A stretch of DNA of 64,000 nucleotides from Pseudoxanthomonas wuyuanensis (GCF_900215535.1 NZ_OCND01000002.1:496001-560000); one strand, 5' to 3'; shown: positions 50,544-60,531, numbered from the stretch's first letter. Translations and numbers: made by a program. Notes: generated by a model from the letters alone, not told the origin.

Positions 50544-52460
50544 ATGTCCGCCACCCAATCCCCACAAGCAAAAGCTGGCCACGCCGGCGGCCATGGTCAC
50601 GGCAAGGCAGGCCTTGCAGGGCTGGTCGTCGGCGCCATCGGCGTCGTCTTCGGCGACATCGGTACCAGTCCGCTCTATACCATCAAGGAGGCGTTCTCCG
50701 GCCATTACGGCCTCGTTGCCGATCACGACACCGTGCTGGGGGTGCTGTCGTTGATCTTCTGGGCGTTGATGATCGTGGTGACGCTGAAGTACGTCACCAT
50801 CATCATCCGCGCCGACAACGAGGGCGAGGGCGGCATCATGGCCCTGATGGCGCTGGCCCAGCGCACGCTGCAGAGAGGTTCCTGGTCGGCGTACGCGGTG
50901 GGCATCTTGGGCATCTTCGGCGCTTCCTTGTTCTTCGGCGACAGCGTCATCACGCCCGCCATCTCGGTGCTGTCGGCGATCGAGGGACTGGAGGTGACCG
51001 CGCCGCGGCTGCACAACTGGATCGTGCCGCTCGCGGTGCTGGTATTGCTGGCGCTGTTCGCCACCCAGCGCTTCGGCACCGCCAAGGTAGGGCGAGTATT
51101 CGGTCCGGTGACGACGGTCTGGTTCCTGTCGCTTTCGGCTATCGGCATCTTCAATATCGGCCACAACCCGGAGGTGTTGCAGGCCATCAATCCGATCTGG
51201 GCTTTCCGGTTTTTCCTGACCCATGGCTCGCACTCGATCTTCATCCTGGGTGCGGTAGTGCTGGCGGTGACCGGCGGCGAGGCGTTGTATGCCGACATGG
51301 GCCATTTCGGCACCCGCCCGATCCGTTACGCCTGGTATTTCTTCGTGCTGCCGTCGCTGATGCTGAATTACCTGGGACAAGGCGCGCTGGTGCTGGAAGA
51401 TCCCTCGGCGGTCAGAAATCCGTTCTATATCGGCGTACCGGAATGGGCCCGTTATCCGATGATCGCGCTGGCCACCGCTGCGACCGTGATCGCTTCGCAG
51501 GCGGTGATTACCGGTACGTTCTCGGTGGCGCGGCAGGCCATGCAGCTGGGCTATCTGCCGCGCATGGCGATCAAGCACACCTCCTACGAAACCATCGGCC
51601 AGATCTATATTCCCGGAATCAACTGGCTGCTGATGGGGGCGGTGTTGGCGTTGGTGCTGACGTTCCGCAGCTCCACTGCGCTTGCGTCGGCTTACGGCGT
51701 TACCGTTTCGGGCACCATGTTGATCGATACCCTGCTGCTGGCGCTGGTGGCCCGGGCCACCTGGCTGAAGGCGCGGACGTGGGTGGTTCCTTTGTGCGTG
51801 GTCTTCTTCATCATCGACGTGTCGTTCCTGGTTGCCAACGGCGTCAAATTCCTGGATGGCGCATGGGTGCCGGTGGCACTCGCGGTGCTGGTGTTCACCC
51901 TGCTGCGCACCTGGCGGCGCGGGCGCGAACTGCTCAGCGCCGAAATCCAGAAGGAAGGCATCAGGCTGGATACCTTCCTGCCCGGCCTGATGCTGGCGCC
52001 GCCGGTGCGCGTGCAGGGCACGGCGGTATTCCTGACCGCGCAGACCGGGGTGGTGCCGCATGCGATGCTGCACAACCTCAAGCACAACAAGGTGCTGCAC
52101 GAGCGCAACGTGTTCCTGACCGTGGAGACGCTGAGCGTGCCGTATTCGCACAAGCGCCTGCGCATGGACGAAATCGGCGACGGGTTCTACCGGGTCATCG
52201 TCCGCTTCGGCTTCATGGAAACCCCGGACGTGCCGGCCGCGCTGATGCGTAGCTGCGACGGCGGCGGCATCTATTTCGATCCGATGGATACCACGTATTT
52301 CGCCAGCCGCGAGACCGTGGTTGCCAGCCGCCGCCGCGGCATGCCGATCTGGCGCGACAAGCTGTTTGCGCTGATGCACCGCAATGCGGCTCCGGCCACG
52401 GGATTCTTCCGCATTCCGGGCAACCGGCTGGTCGAGCTGGGCTCGCAGGTGGAAATCTAG
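50544..52460 (+). CDS. kup: Low-affinity potassium uptake protein Kup
   Basis: Proton-coupled potassium symporter of the KUP/HAK/KT family, 638 residues. A His/Gly-rich start ([12 protein letters not shown]) precedes 12 hydrophobic segments. Signature stretches are [55 protein letters not shown] and [21 protein letters not shown] soluble C-terminal domain (about 475-638) ends in GSQVEI. It lies 55 bases after ruvA, in the same direction, and is followed by repeats rather than ruvB. Confidence 0.95.
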   Translation: MSATQSPQAKAGHAGGHGHGKAGLAGLVVGAIGVVFGDIGTSPLYTIKEAFSGHYGLVADHDTVLGVLSLIFWALMIVVTLKYVTIIIRADNEGEGGIMALMALAQRTLQRGSWSAYAVGILGIFGASLFFGDSVITPAISVLSAIEGLEVTAPRLHNWIVPLAVLVLLALFATQRFGTAKVGRVFGPVTTVWFLSLSAIGIFNIGHNPEVLQAINPIWAFRFFLTHGSHSIFILGAVVLAVTGGEALYADMGHFGTRPIRYAWYFFVLPSLMLNYLGQGALVLEDPSAVRNPFYIGVPEWARYPMIALATAATVIASQAVITGTFSVARQAMQLGYLPRMAIKHTSYETIGQIYIPGINWLLMGAVLALVLTFRSSTALASAYGVTVSGTMLIDTLLLALVARATWLKARTWVVPLCVVFFIIDVSFLVANGVKFLDGAWVPVALAVLVFTLLRTWRRGRELLSAEIQKEGIRLDTFLPGLMLAPPVRVQGTAVFLTAQTGVVPHAMLHNLKHNKVLHERNVFLTVETLSVPYSHKRLRMDEIGDGFYRVIVRFGFMETPDVPAALMRSCDGGGIYFDPMDTTYFASRETVVASRRRGMPIWRDKLFALMHRNAAPATGFFRIPGNRLVELGSQVEI

Positions 52461-52462
52461 GC

Positions 52463-52502
52463 GGGAAACTCGGGACTCGGGACTCGGGACTCGGGATTCG
52501 GA
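52463..52502 (+). repeat. Heptad repeat array C (CGGGACT), after kup
   Basis: Five tandem 7-mers (CGGGACT with one CGGGATT) start two bases after the kup stop. I see no inverted partner nearby. Confidence 0.85.
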
Positions 52503-52545
52503 AAAGGCTCGGCTCTACCCCCTTTATAAGGTCCTTCTCCCGTTT

Positions 52546-52771
52546 CCGGGGATGTTGGCCTCGGCGGGAGTCGCCGGTCGTCAGGCTGGGGGTGCTCCGC
52601 CCTCCTGACGACCTCGTGTCTTTACGTCGGGCCGCAGTCTCGTTCCGCTTCGCGGCCCGAACCGGCCCGGCGCTGCGCGCCGGGCGTTCGCCAAGGCGCA
52701 CGGCAGTGCCGCGCAAACCGCCTTGACTCACCCCTGGCCTGCTCTCCGCACCCCCAGCCCACCGGCCGTCG
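52546..52771 (-). repeat. Dispersed ~220-bp repeat, copy 2 (inverted relative to copy 1)
   Basis: Reverse complement of the block at 40128-40350, about 90 percent identical by eye. It makes up the first part of a 670-base stretch (52461-53129) without genes. Flanking this region, CCCCCTTTATAAGGTCCTTC (52518-52537) has an imperfect inverted counterpart at 53048-53072. Confidence 0.85.
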
Positions 52772-52829
52772 CCTTGGTCAGATGGCAGCTCGCGACTTCG
52801 GATGGCTGTTCTTCGAGCGCCGACCACGG

Positions 52830-53030
52830 TGTCCAGGAGCCGGTGGTCAGGGCAGTGCGGGACCGTCCGCGGCATGGATGCCGCGGAAGAGCCCACAAGG
52901 GTGAGGCAAGCGTTTGCGAAGCACCGCTTCGCGCGCAGCCGAACGCCCGCCATCTGCGATGGCGGGCCGGGCCCGCGCAGCGGGTGTTTACGGCGTGTCC
53001 CGCACTGTCCTGGCTATCGGATTCCACATA
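52830..53030. mobile_element. MITE-like element with 18-bp terminal inverted repeats
   Basis: GTCAGGGCAGTGCGGGAC (52846-52863) and GTCCCGCACTGTCCTGGC (52997-53014) are inverted repeats matching at 16 of 18 positions, about 170 bases apart. The interior has a second palindrome, CCGCGGCATGGATGCCGCGG (52868-52887), and no credible coding frame. The internal pattern resembles short non-autonomous elements common between genes in Xanthomonas and Stenotrophomonas. Boundaries and target duplications were not resolved. Confidence 0.6.
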
Positions 53031-53129
53031 GGTGTTCCCCGCACTTGGGAGAAGAGCCTTTTACAAAGGGGGATTTGCGGTTGCCCCTGGAGCCAGTTGC
53101 CTTCCGATTGACAGTCCGGGCCGCCAGGC

Positions 53130-53807
53130 TCAGGTCAGCGCGGCAAAAGTCTCCACCAGCGCCGCGGTGCCGGCGACGATCAGCTGATCGCCGGGTTCGA
53201 CGATGGTGTCGGCCTTGGCATAGGTCAGATCGGCGCGGGTCTGCTTGAGCGCGATCACGGTCACTCCGTACTTGCTGCGCAGCGCCGACTCGCTCAGCGT
53301 CTTGCCCCAGGCTTCCTTCGGCGCGCCGGTTTTGGCGATGGCGAAACCGTCGTCGAACTCGATGAAATCGGTCATCTTGCCGGTGACCAGGTGGGCGACG
53401 CGTTCGCCCATCGCCGCCTCGGGGTAGACCACATGATGGGCGCCGGTGCGCTCCAGGATGCGGCCGTGCTTGACGCTGGTCGCCTTGGCCCAGATGTCGG
53501 GCACGCCCAGTTCCTCCAGCGCCAGCACGGTCAGCACGCTGGCTTCCAGATCGCTGCCGATGCCGACCACGGCGCGCGCGAAATCCTTGATGCCCAGCTG
53601 GCGCAGCACATCGCTGTTGGTGGTATCGGCCTGCACGACGTGGGTCAGCTGATCGGCCCAGTGTTGTACGGTTTCGGCGTTTTCGTCGATGCCCAGCACC
53701 TCGTGGCCCAGCCGCACCAGCGAACTGGCGACCGAGCCGCCGAAGCGGCCCAGACCGATCACGACCACGCTGTCTGCATTTTCAGTAGTGGATTTCTTAG
53801 CCGACAA
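53130..53807 (-). CDS. ktrA: Potassium uptake regulatory subunit KtrA (RCK/TrkA family)
   Basis: Cytosolic nucleotide-binding gating subunit of 225 residues. The RCK-N Rossmann domain has [20 protein letters not shown] then a ligand-binding acidic strand ([20 protein letters not shown]), and [17 protein letters not shown] follows at about 140-225 ([20 protein letters not shown]). ATP/ADP and c-di-AMP control are known for the family, not shown here. Its start overlaps the end of ktrB by 11 bases, so both are made from one minus-strand operon. Confidence 0.92.
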   Translation of the reverse strand: MSAKKSTTENADSVVVIGLGRFGGSVASSLVRLGHEVLGIDENAETVQHWADQLTHVVQADTTNSDVLRQLGIKDFARAVVGIGSDLEASVLTVLALEELGVPDIWAKATSVKHGRILERTGAHHVVYPEAAMGERVAHLVTGKMTDFIEFDDGFAIAKTGAPKEAWGKTLSESALRSKYGVTVIALKQTRADLTYAKADTIVEPGDQLIVAGTAALVETFAALT

Positions 53808-55131
53808 TGGGGCGTTCCTCCGGGTAGCGGTATGCGGTCTGCCTGCTGCGCAGGGCCAGCGCGGTGGCCACGGTGATGGTGCCGACGCGGCCGACGAACA
53901 TCAGCACGATCAGGATCGATTGTCCCACCGGCGGCAGCTCCGCGGTGATGCCGGTGGAAAGGCCGACGGTGGCGAAGGCCGAAATGCTTTCGAACATCAG
54001 CATGTGCAGCGGAAACTCGGAGACGCTGAGCAGCAGCAATGTGGCCACGGCCAGCACGGTCACCCCCAACAGGACGACCGTCAGCGCCTGGCGCTGGGTT
54101 TCGACCGAGATGCGGCGGCGGAAGGCGGTGGTATCGCGGCCGGCGTGGATCTCGGCCCAGACCACGAAGCCCAGCAGGAAGAACGTGGTGACCTTGATGC
54201 CGCCGGCGGTGCCGGCGCTGCCGCCGCCGATGAACATCAGCACGTAGTTCACCGCCAGCGTCTCCACCCGCATGCTGCCGACATCGACCGTGTTGAAGCC
54301 GGCGGTGCGTGCGGTGACCGAGTGGAACAGCGCGCCCAGCAGCTTGCCGCCGCCTTCCAGCGGTCCCAGCGTGCCGGGGTTGCCGTATTCGTAGAGCAGG
54401 ATCATCGCGGCGCCGCCGAAGATCAGTATTGCGCTGCCGAGCAGGGTGATCTTGGTGTGTACCGACCAGCGCACCCAGCGCCTGTGTTCGCGCCTGAGTT
54501 CGAACAGCACCGGAAAACCGAGCCCCCCCAGCACGATGGCCAGCATGATCGGCACCACCACCAGCGGGTCGGCGACAAAGCCCATCAGGCTGTCCGAATA
54601 GGTCGAGAAGCCGGCGTTGTTGAACGCCGAAACGGACTGGAAGATCCCGTTCCACAGCGCCTGGCCCCAGCTTTCGCCATAGCCGTAGTGCAGCCGCAGC
54701 GCCAGCACCGCGGCCACCACCGCTTCCACCGCCACGGTCACGGTCAGAATCAGCCGCAGCACCGCCATCACATCGCCCAGGCCAAGGCTGCGGGTCTCGG
54801 CCTGCGCAACCAGCCGTGTGCCCAGCCGCAACCGCCGCATGACCAGCATGCCCAGCAAGGTGGCGCCGGTCATGATGCCGAAGCCGCCGACCTGGAACAG
54901 CCCCAGGATCACCACCTGACCAAAGCCAGACCAGTACACCGGCGTATCGACAGTACTCAGCCCGGTCACGCAGACTGCCGATACCGAGGTGAACAATGCC
55001 GTCAGCAGCGGCGCCGAGCCGGCGTCCGCGCGCGCCAGCGGCAGCATCAGCAACAGCGTTCCCAGGACGATGACGGCCAGGAATGCCAGCGGTATCAGTC
55101 TGGCTGGATGTTGGAGACCGCTTGCGGCCAA
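53797..55131 (-). CDS. ktrB: Potassium uptake membrane subunit KtrB (TrkH/KtrB family)
   Basis: Ion-conducting subunit of 444 residues with the expected four pore loops: [42 protein letters not shown] and [15 protein letters not shown], each with its filter Gly. The gate-region stretch is [20 protein letters not shown]. The frame is open far upstream over ruvB. The TTG at 55131, with GGGAA eight bases before it, gives a start ([19 protein letters not shown]) just before the first helix and a normal length; this start is a judgement. Divergent from ruvB with 120 bases between. Confidence 0.88.
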   Translation of the reverse strand: MAASGLQHPARLIPLAFLAVIVLGTLLLMLPLARADAGSAPLLTALFTSVSAVCVTGLSTVDTPVYWSGFGQVVILGLFQVGGFGIMTGATLLGMLVMRRLRLGTRLVAQAETRSLGLGDVMAVLRLILTVTVAVEAVVAAVLALRLHYGYGESWGQALWNGIFQSVSAFNNAGFSTYSDSLMGFVADPLVVVPIMLAIVLGGLGFPVLFELRREHRRWVRWSVHTKITLLGSAILIFGGAAMILLYEYGNPGTLGPLEGGGKLLGALFHSVTARTAGFNTVDVGSMRVETLAVNYVLMFIGGGSAGTAGGIKVTTFFLLGFVVWAEIHAGRDTTAFRRRISVETQRQALTVVLLGVTVLAVATLLLLSVSEFPLHMLMFESISAFATVGLSTGITAELPPVGQSILIVLMFVGRVGTITVATALALRSRQTAYRYPEERPIVG

Positions 55132-55251
55132 GTGGGGTTCCCGTTGCGCAGGCTGCGCCAAAGGCCGCGGATTGTGCCACGCATCGCCGATGCGCGGGTA
55201 AAAGGGGCCGTGCCGGTACGGCCCGCCGCCGCTTGCCTGCATAATGGCGGT

Positions 55252-56292
55252 ATGACCGAAGACCGCATCATCGCCGCCGGCGCCACCCGCGAGGACGACG
55301 CCATCGAGGCCAGCATCCGGCCGCGGCGGCTGGACGAATACCTGGGCCAGGTGCCGGTCCGCGACCAGATGTCCATCTATATCCAGGCCGCCAAGGGCCG
55401 TGGCGAAGCCATGGATCATGTGCTGATCTTCGGCCCGCCCGGCCTGGGCAAGACCACGCTGAGCCATGTCATCGCCAACGAACTGGGGGTCAGCCTGCGC
55501 GTCACCTCCGGCCCGGTGATCGAAAAGGCCGGCGATCTGGCGGCGCTGCTGACCAATCTGCAACCGCACGATGTGCTGTTCATCGACGAGATCCACCGGC
55601 TGTCGCCAGCGGTCGAGGAAGTGCTGTACCCGGCGATGGAGGATTTCCAGATCGACATCATGATCGGCGATGGCCCGGCCGCGCGCTCGATCAAGCTGGA
55701 CCTGCCGCCGTTCACGCTGATCGGCGCCACCACCCGGGCCGGCCTGCTGACTGCGCCGCTGCGCGATCGTTTCGGCATCGTGCAGCGGTTGGAGTTCTAT
55801 ACGCCCGAGGAGCTGACCCGGATCGTGCGCCGTTCGGCCAGAATCCTCGGCATCGATTGCGTGGCCGAAGGCGCCGCCGAGATCGCCAACCGCGCGCGCG
55901 GCACCCCGCGCATCGCCAACCGGCTGCTGCGGCGGGTGCGCGACTATGCGCAGGTGCGGGCGGACGGGCAGATCGACCATGACGTCGCGCGCGCGGCGAT
56001 GAAGATGCTCAACGTCGACCCGGAGGGCTTCGACGAGCTGGACCGGCGCATGCTGCGCACCATCATCGACAACTTCGACGGCGGCCCGGTCGGGGTGGAA
56101 TCGCTGTCGGCCGCGCTGTCGGAAGAACGCGGCACGCTGGAAGATGTGGTCGAGCCCTACCTGATCCAGCAGGGGTTCCTGGTGCGTACCGCGCGCGGCC
56201 GCATGGCCACCTCCAAGGCCTACCGGCACCTCGGCTTGCAGCCGAAGCGGGAACCGGGAATCGGGAACGGAGAACCGCAGGAGCTGTTCTGA
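55252..56292 (+). CDS. ruvB: Holliday junction branch migration helicase RuvB
   Basis: Hexameric AAA+ motor, 346 residues. Walker A is [19 protein letters not shown], Walker [21 protein letters not shown], sensor 1 [20 protein letters not shown], arginine finger region [19 protein letters not shown]. The C-terminal winged helix is [17 protein letters not shown]. The start [16 protein letters not shown] follows a short intergenic region. The last 15 residues ([15 protein letters not shown]) are encoded by a heptad repeat array, so the native tail seems to have been replaced or extended. It heads the ybgC-tol-pal operon. Confidence 0.96.
   Translation: MTEDRIIAAGATREDDAIEASIRPRRLDEYLGQVPVRDQMSIYIQAAKGRGEAMDHVLIFGPPGLGKTTLSHVIANELGVSLRVTSGPVIEKAGDLAALLTNLQPHDVLFIDEIHRLSPAVEEVLYPAMEDFQIDIMIGDGPAARSIKLDLPPFTLIGATTRAGLLTAPLRDRFGIVQRLEFYTPEELTRIVRRSARILGIDCVAEGAAEIANRARGTPRIANRLLRRVRDYAQVRADGQIDHDVARAAMKMLNVDPEGFDELDRRMLRTIIDNFDGGPVGVESLSAALSEERGTLEDVVEPYLIQQGFLVRTARGRMATSKAYRHLGLQPKREPGIGNGEPQELF
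56248..56272 (+). repeat. Heptad repeat array D (CGGGAAY) at the 3' end of ruvB
   Basis: Tandem 7-mers CGGGAAC, CGGGAAT, CGGGAAC run in frame through the last ruvB codons. The inverted counterpart D' lies at 56355-56385. Confidence 0.8.
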
Positions 56293-56349
56293 CCCCGCTG
56301 CCAACACAGCGCTTTTCCCGATAATGAGCCGGCCGCAGGAGCCTTGCCC

Positions 56350-56841
56350 TTGACTTCCGATTCCCCGTTCCCTATTCCCGGTTCACGGCTATTCAGTTGG
56401 CCGACACGAATCTACTGGGAAGATACCGACGCTGGCGGCGTGGTCTATCACGCGCAATATGTCGCCTTTCTGGAGCGGGCGCGCACCGAATGGCTGCGCG
56501 CGCACGATCAGAGCCAGGAGCGTTTGCGCCGGGATCACGATCTGCTGTTTGCGGTGCGTGCGATGGAACTGGATTTCCTGCGTCCGGCGCGGCTGGACGA
56601 CCTGCTGCAGGTAACGGTCGAAGTGCGCCAGTGCAAGCGCGCCAGCGTGGTCTTTGCCCAGTCGATCCGGCGCGGCGAAGAGGTTCTGCTGACCGCCGCG
56701 GTGCGGGTGGCAGCGCTGACCGCGTCGGGATTCAAACCCCAGGCGCTGCCTGACGCGTTGTATCAGGCATTCAAATCGCTCGAACTGCCCCCTGGCACAA
56801 CCGATACCGACAATCCGAAAACCTTGAGGAACAACGGATGA
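56350..56841 (+). CDS. ybgC: Tol-Pal-associated acyl-CoA thioesterase YbgC
   Basis: Hotdog-fold thioesterase of 163 residues that accompanies the Tol system. The catalytic region is RIYWEDTDAGGVVYHAQYVA (Asp and Tyr/His conserved), then FLERARTEWLR and ELDFLRPARLDDLLQVTVEV. AGGAG (56337-56341) lies eight bases before a TTG at 56350, which I take as the start; a TTG at 56344 is too close to it. Residues 3-14 ([12 protein letters not shown]) come from a heptad repeat array. The stop overlaps the tolQ ATG. Confidence 0.93.
   Translation: MTSDSPFPIPGSRLFSWPTRIYWEDTDAGGVVYHAQYVAFLERARTEWLRAHDQSQERLRRDHDLLFAVRAMELDFLRPARLDDLLQVTVEVRQCKRASVVFAQSIRRGEEVLLTAAVRVAALTASGFKPQALPDALYQAFKSLELPPGTTDTDNPKTLRNNG
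56355..56385 (+). repeat. Heptad repeat array D' at the 5' end of ybgC
   Basis: Tandem 7-mers GATTCCC, CGTTCCC, TATTCCC, GGTTCAC run through the first ybgC codons. It is the inverted partner of array D in ruvB, about 85 bases away. Confidence 0.8.
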
Positions 56842-57614
56842 TTGCAATGCTCCTGGCCTTTCAGGACACCGTGGTGGAAGCGCTGCCGGAAGAAGCGGTC
56901 GCCGCCGCCGCCGAAGCCACCGCCAGCACCGTCAACAGCGGTATCAACTATTTCGATCTGATGCTCAAGGCCAGCCTGCCGGTCAAGCTGATCGTGCTGT
57001 TGCTGCTGGCCGGCTCGCTGATCAGCTGGGTGATCATTTTCCGCAAGGCGCGCATCTACAAGAATGCCGACCGTGGCGCCGACGAGTTCGAGAACCGCTT
57101 CTGGTCCGGCGCTGAGCTGAGCAAGCTGTACGCTGGCGCGGCCGATCGCAATCGCGTGGTGACCGGGCTGGAAGCCATCTTCGAAGCCGGCTTCCGCGAG
57201 TTCGCCCGCTTGCGCGACAAGCGCAAGCTCGACGGCCGGATCCAGTTGGAAGGCGCCCAGCGCGCGATGCGCGCCACCTATGCGCGCGAGGTCGGGCAAC
57301 TGGAACGCAACCTGGAGCTGCTGGCCAACATCGGTTCCACCGCGCCCTACGTGGGTCTGGTCGGCACCGTGTTCGGCATCATGGTGACCATGCACGACAT
57401 GCTCAACAGCGGCGAGCAGGCCGGCATCGCCTCGGTGGCGCCGGGCATTTCCGAAGCCCTGTTCGCCACCGCCATCGGCCTGTTCGTGGCCATTCCGGCG
57501 GTCTGGGCCTACAACCGCTTCACCACCCGGGTCGAGCGGCTGTCGGTGCGCTACGAAACCTTCGCCGAGGAGTTCAGCTCGATCCTGCAGCGCCAGTCCT
57601 CGGCCGACGAATAA
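56838..57614 (+). CDS. tolQ: Tol-Pal system proton channel subunit TolQ
   Basis: ExbB/MotA-like inner membrane protein, 258 residues, that with TolR converts proton-motive force into work on TolA during outer-membrane constriction. Three membrane helices are seen: one after residue 45 (LPVKLIVLLLLAGSLISWVI) and two near 165-225 (STAPYVGLVGTVFGIMVTMH, SEALFATAIGLFVAIPAVWA), the latter with the conserved GTV and pore-lining Thr. The start overlaps the ybgC stop by four bases. Confidence 0.96.
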   Translation: MIAMLLAFQDTVVEALPEEAVAAAAEATASTVNSGINYFDLMLKASLPVKLIVLLLLAGSLISWVIIFRKARIYKNADRGADEFENRFWSGAELSKLYAGAADRNRVVTGLEAIFEAGFREFARLRDKRKLDGRIQLEGAQRAMRATYAREVGQLERNLELLANIGSTAPYVGLVGTVFGIMVTMHDMLNSGEQAGIASVAPGISEALFATAIGLFVAIPAVWAYNRFTTRVERLSVRYETFAEEFSSILQRQSSADE

Positions 57615-57626
57615 GCGGAGTCCGCC

Positions 57627-58067
57627 ATGACCGCCGCCTTTGCCCCGCACCGCAAGCGCCGCAAGCTCAAGTCCGAGATCAACGTCGTCCCGTACATCGA
57701 CGTGATGCTGGTGCTGCTGATCATCTTCATGGTGACCGCACCGCTGCTGACCCTCAGCGTGGACGTCGACCTGCCCGATTCCACCGCCCGTTCGGTCGAA
57801 AGCCAGAAGGATCCGGTGATCGTCACCGTCGACGCCAGCGGCCGCTACACGCTGACGCTGGAAAGCGGCAAGCCCGAAGCCATCGACGCCGAGATGCTGC
57901 AGGCCAAGCTGCGCGCATTCGTCGGGCAGAATCCGGATACCCCGGTGTTCGTCGCCGCCCCCGGTGCCTCGGAGTACCAGCGGGTGATGGACACCATGGT
58001 CATGCTGCAGCAGTCCGGGGTGAAGAAAGTCGGCCTGATGAGCCAGCCGGGCGGCAATGCACGCTGA
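57627..58067 (+). CDS. tolR: Tol-Pal system protein TolR
   Basis: ExbD-like partner of TolQ, 146 residues. The single membrane helix (PYIDVMLVLLIIFMVTAPLL) carries the conserved proton-carrying Asp. The C-terminal periplasmic domain has DLPDSTARSV and the DTMVMLQQSGVKKVGLMSQP stretch typical of TolR/ExbD. AGCGGAG precedes the ATG. It overlaps tolA by 11 bases. Confidence 0.96.
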   Translation: MTAAFAPHRKRRKLKSEINVVPYIDVMLVLLIIFMVTAPLLTLSVDVDLPDSTARSVESQKDPVIVTVDASGRYTLTLESGKPEAIDAEMLQAKLRAFVGQNPDTPVFVAAPGASEYQRVMDTMVMLQQSGVKKVGLMSQPGGNAR

Positions 58068-59058
58068 GGCCTTCCCCCGCCAGGCCCCGCTGGGCCAGGA
58101 CGATCTGTGGCGGCCGGTCCTGCTGGCCGTCGGCGTGCACCTGCTGGTCGCGCTGCTGTTCCTGCTGGCCTGGTGGTGGTCGCCGTCGCGCAGCATGCAG
58201 CCGGCAGCCGGTTCGCCGATGGTCGAAGCGGCCTTGATGATCTCCACCGCCGACATCCGTTCGGCCGAACAGGCCATGCGCGATGCGCCCAAGCCCGAAC
58301 CGCTGCCGGCGCCGGTGCAGGAGATTGCCGAGGAGGAAACCGTGCCGCCGCCGCAGCCGATTCCCGAGCCGCGGCCGCAGGATTCGCCGGTGCAGCAGCA
58401 ACAGCAGGCGCAGGAGCGGATTCCGGTCCCCGACACCACCGAACAGGACCGCGCCAGCGCGCTGGCCATCTCGCAGGAAAAGGCCCGCCAGGAGCAGGAA
58501 GAAAAACGCCGGCAGGAGCAGATCGACCTGACCGAGCGCGAGCGCCAGCTGGAGGCCGAACGCAAGCAGCGGCTGGCCAAGCAGCAGGAAGAAGAGGACC
58601 GGCAGAAGAAGCTCGATGAAATCCGCCGCCAGCGTGCGCAGGCCCAGCGCGAGGCGCAACTGGCCGAACAGAAGCTGCGCCAGCTGGCCGACGCCCGCGA
58701 GCGCGCCACGCCCGCGCCGGCGACCACCGCCAGCACCACATCGCCCGGCACGCCCGGACAAGGTGGCACGGATGCCAATCTGACCGCCCAGTACGCGGCC
58801 GCCATCCAGGAAGCGGTGCTGCGGCAATGGGTGCGGCCGGATTCGGTACCGTTGGGCCAGCGCTGCCGCATCACCATCCGCCAACTGCCGGGGGGCGAAG
58901 TGGTCAGCGCCGAAGTCGATCCCAGCTGTCCCTACGACGCCGCCGGCCGCCGCTCGGTGGAGGCGGCGGTGCTGCGCGCCCAGCCGCTGCCGTATCGGGG
59001 TTTCGAATCGGTGTTCCAGCGCACCCTGAACTTCAATTTCCAGGCCCAGGACCGCTGA
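58057..59058 (+). CDS. tolA: Tol-Pal system protein TolA
   Basis: Inner-membrane protein of 333 residues that spans the periplasm to reach Pal and TolB. One membrane helix lies near residues 22-44 (PVLLAVGVHLLVALLFLLAW). A long Gln/Glu/Arg/Lys-rich helix (about 125-225) follows. The C-terminal globular domain (about 245-333) contains YAAAIQEAVLRQWVRPDSVP and FQRTLNFNFQAQDR. The start overlaps the tolR end. Confidence 0.95.
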   Translation: MHAEAFPRQAPLGQDDLWRPVLLAVGVHLLVALLFLLAWWWSPSRSMQPAAGSPMVEAALMISTADIRSAEQAMRDAPKPEPLPAPVQEIAEEETVPPPQPIPEPRPQDSPVQQQQQAQERIPVPDTTEQDRASALAISQEKARQEQEEKRRQEQIDLTERERQLEAERKQRLAKQQEEEDRQKKLDEIRRQRAQAQREAQLAEQKLRQLADARERATPAPATTASTTSPGTPGQGGTDANLTAQYAAAIQEAVLRQWVRPDSVPLGQRCRITIRQLPGGEVVSAEVDPSCPYDAAGRRSVEAAVLRAQPLPYRGFESVFQRTLNFNFQAQDR

Positions 59059-59149
59059 GCGCCGCGATTTTGTTCATAATTGCGAAAACGTTCACGCGGA
59101 AGCTGCTATCCCTTGTACCCCCAATGAACCGACCCTGCACAACCTGCCC

Positions 59150-60472
59150 ATGATGAAGAGAATCCCCGGCCTGATCGCCGCATTGACGCTCCTGATGCTG
59201 TCTTTCGCCGCCTCGGCGCAGCAGCAGGGGCTGGAAATCGACATCGTCGGCGGCAATGCCTCGGCATTGCCGATCACCGTGGTGCCGATGCCGTACCAGG
59301 GTTCGGCCGCCGCTCCGCCGACCGATGTGTCCAGCGTGGTGCGCGCGGACCTGGAGCGCTCCGGCGCGTTCCGCACGCTGCCGGAAGCCAGCATCGTCGA
59401 ACGGCCGCTGCGCGGCAGCGAAATCCAGTACCCCACCTGGCGCGCGCTGCGCCAGGACTACATCGTCGTCGGCCGGGTGGTCGACGGTGGCGAGGGCGCC
59501 TATCGGGTCGAGTACGAGCTGTTCGACGTCGCCAAGCAGGAGCGCCTGCTGGGGCTGGCGATGACCGCGCGCGCCAATGCGATGCGCGATGTCGCCCACC
59601 AGATGGCCGATGCCATCTACGAGAAGATCATGGGCATCCCGGGTGCGTTCTGGACCCGCATCGCCTACGTCACCGCCACCGGCCGCGGCAACAACACCCG
59701 CTACGCGCTGATGGTGGCCGATTCGGATGGCTACAACCCGCAGACCATCGTGCGCTCGGCCGAGCCGCTGGTGTCGCCGGCCTGGAGCCCGGACGGCAGC
59801 CGCCTGGCGTACGTGAGCTTCGAAGGCGGCAACTCGGCCATCTTCATCCAGAACATCGTCACCGGCGCGCGCGAAAAGGTTGCCGGTTTCCGCGGCATCA
59901 ACGGCGCGCCGTCGTTCTCGCCGGACGGCAGCCGGCTGGCGCTGACGCTGTCGCGCAGCGGCAACCCGGAAATCTACGTGATGGACATCGCCAGCAAGCA
60001 GCTGCGCCAGCTGACCAACACCTCCAGCATCGACACCGAACCGACCTGGAGCGCCGACGGCAGCACCATCTATTTCACCTCCGACCGCGGCGGGCGTCCG
60101 CAGATCTACCAGGTGCCGGCCGCTGGCGGGTCGGCGACCCGGGTGACCTTCCAGGGCAGCTACAACGCCACCCCCACCGTGTCCTTCGATGGCAAGAAGA
60201 TCGCCGTGGCGCAGGGCAGCGGCAACACCTACCGTATTGCGCTGATGGACAGCAGCCTGGGTTCGCCGCGCTGGTCGTCGCTGTCGCCGGGGTCGCTGGA
60301 CGAATCGCCCAGTTTCGCCCCCAATGCCAGCATGCTGTTGTATGCGGCGCGTGAGGGCGGCCGCGGCGTGTTGTACGCTGTCTCGGCCGACGGCCGGGTC
60401 CGCCAGCGCCTGGTGCTGGCCGATGGCGATGTACGTGAGCCGGCATGGTCGCCCTACCGCACAAAACGTTAA
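59150..60472 (+). CDS. tolB: Tol-Pal system periplasmic protein TolB
   Basis: Periplasmic beta-propeller of 440 residues binding Pal and TolA. The signal peptide MMKRIPGLIAALTLLMLSFA ends ASA near residue 23. The N-terminal TolB domain (about 25-155) precedes WD40-like PD40 repeats with SPAWSPDGSRLAYVSFEGG, GAPSFSPDGSRLALTLSRSG and EPTWSADGSTIYFTSDRGG. It is 91 bases after tolA. A second Met at 59153 is an equally possible start. Confidence 0.96.
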   Translation: MMKRIPGLIAALTLLMLSFAASAQQQGLEIDIVGGNASALPITVVPMPYQGSAAAPPTDVSSVVRADLERSGAFRTLPEASIVERPLRGSEIQYPTWRALRQDYIVVGRVVDGGEGAYRVEYELFDVAKQERLLGLAMTARANAMRDVAHQMADAIYEKIMGIPGAFWTRIAYVTATGRGNNTRYALMVADSDGYNPQTIVRSAEPLVSPAWSPDGSRLAYVSFEGGNSAIFIQNIVTGAREKVAGFRGINGAPSFSPDGSRLALTLSRSGNPEIYVMDIASKQLRQLTNTSSIDTEPTWSADGSTIYFTSDRGGRPQIYQVPAAGGSATRVTFQGSYNATPTVSFDGKKIAVAQGSGNTYRIALMDSSLGSPRWSSLSPGSLDESPSFAPNASMLLYAAREGGRGVLYAVSADGRVRQRLVLADGDVREPAWSPYRTKR

Positions 60473-60531
60473 AATTACGTCTACAATTCTCGTCCCCACA
60501 CCACTCCCCGCGATAAGCCCAAGGAATGACC

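Noticed and set aside
53689-55251. A long N-terminal extension of RuvB reading across ktrB
   Set aside because: It is antisense to ktrB, and the conserved RuvB start [10 protein letters not shown] gives normal length.
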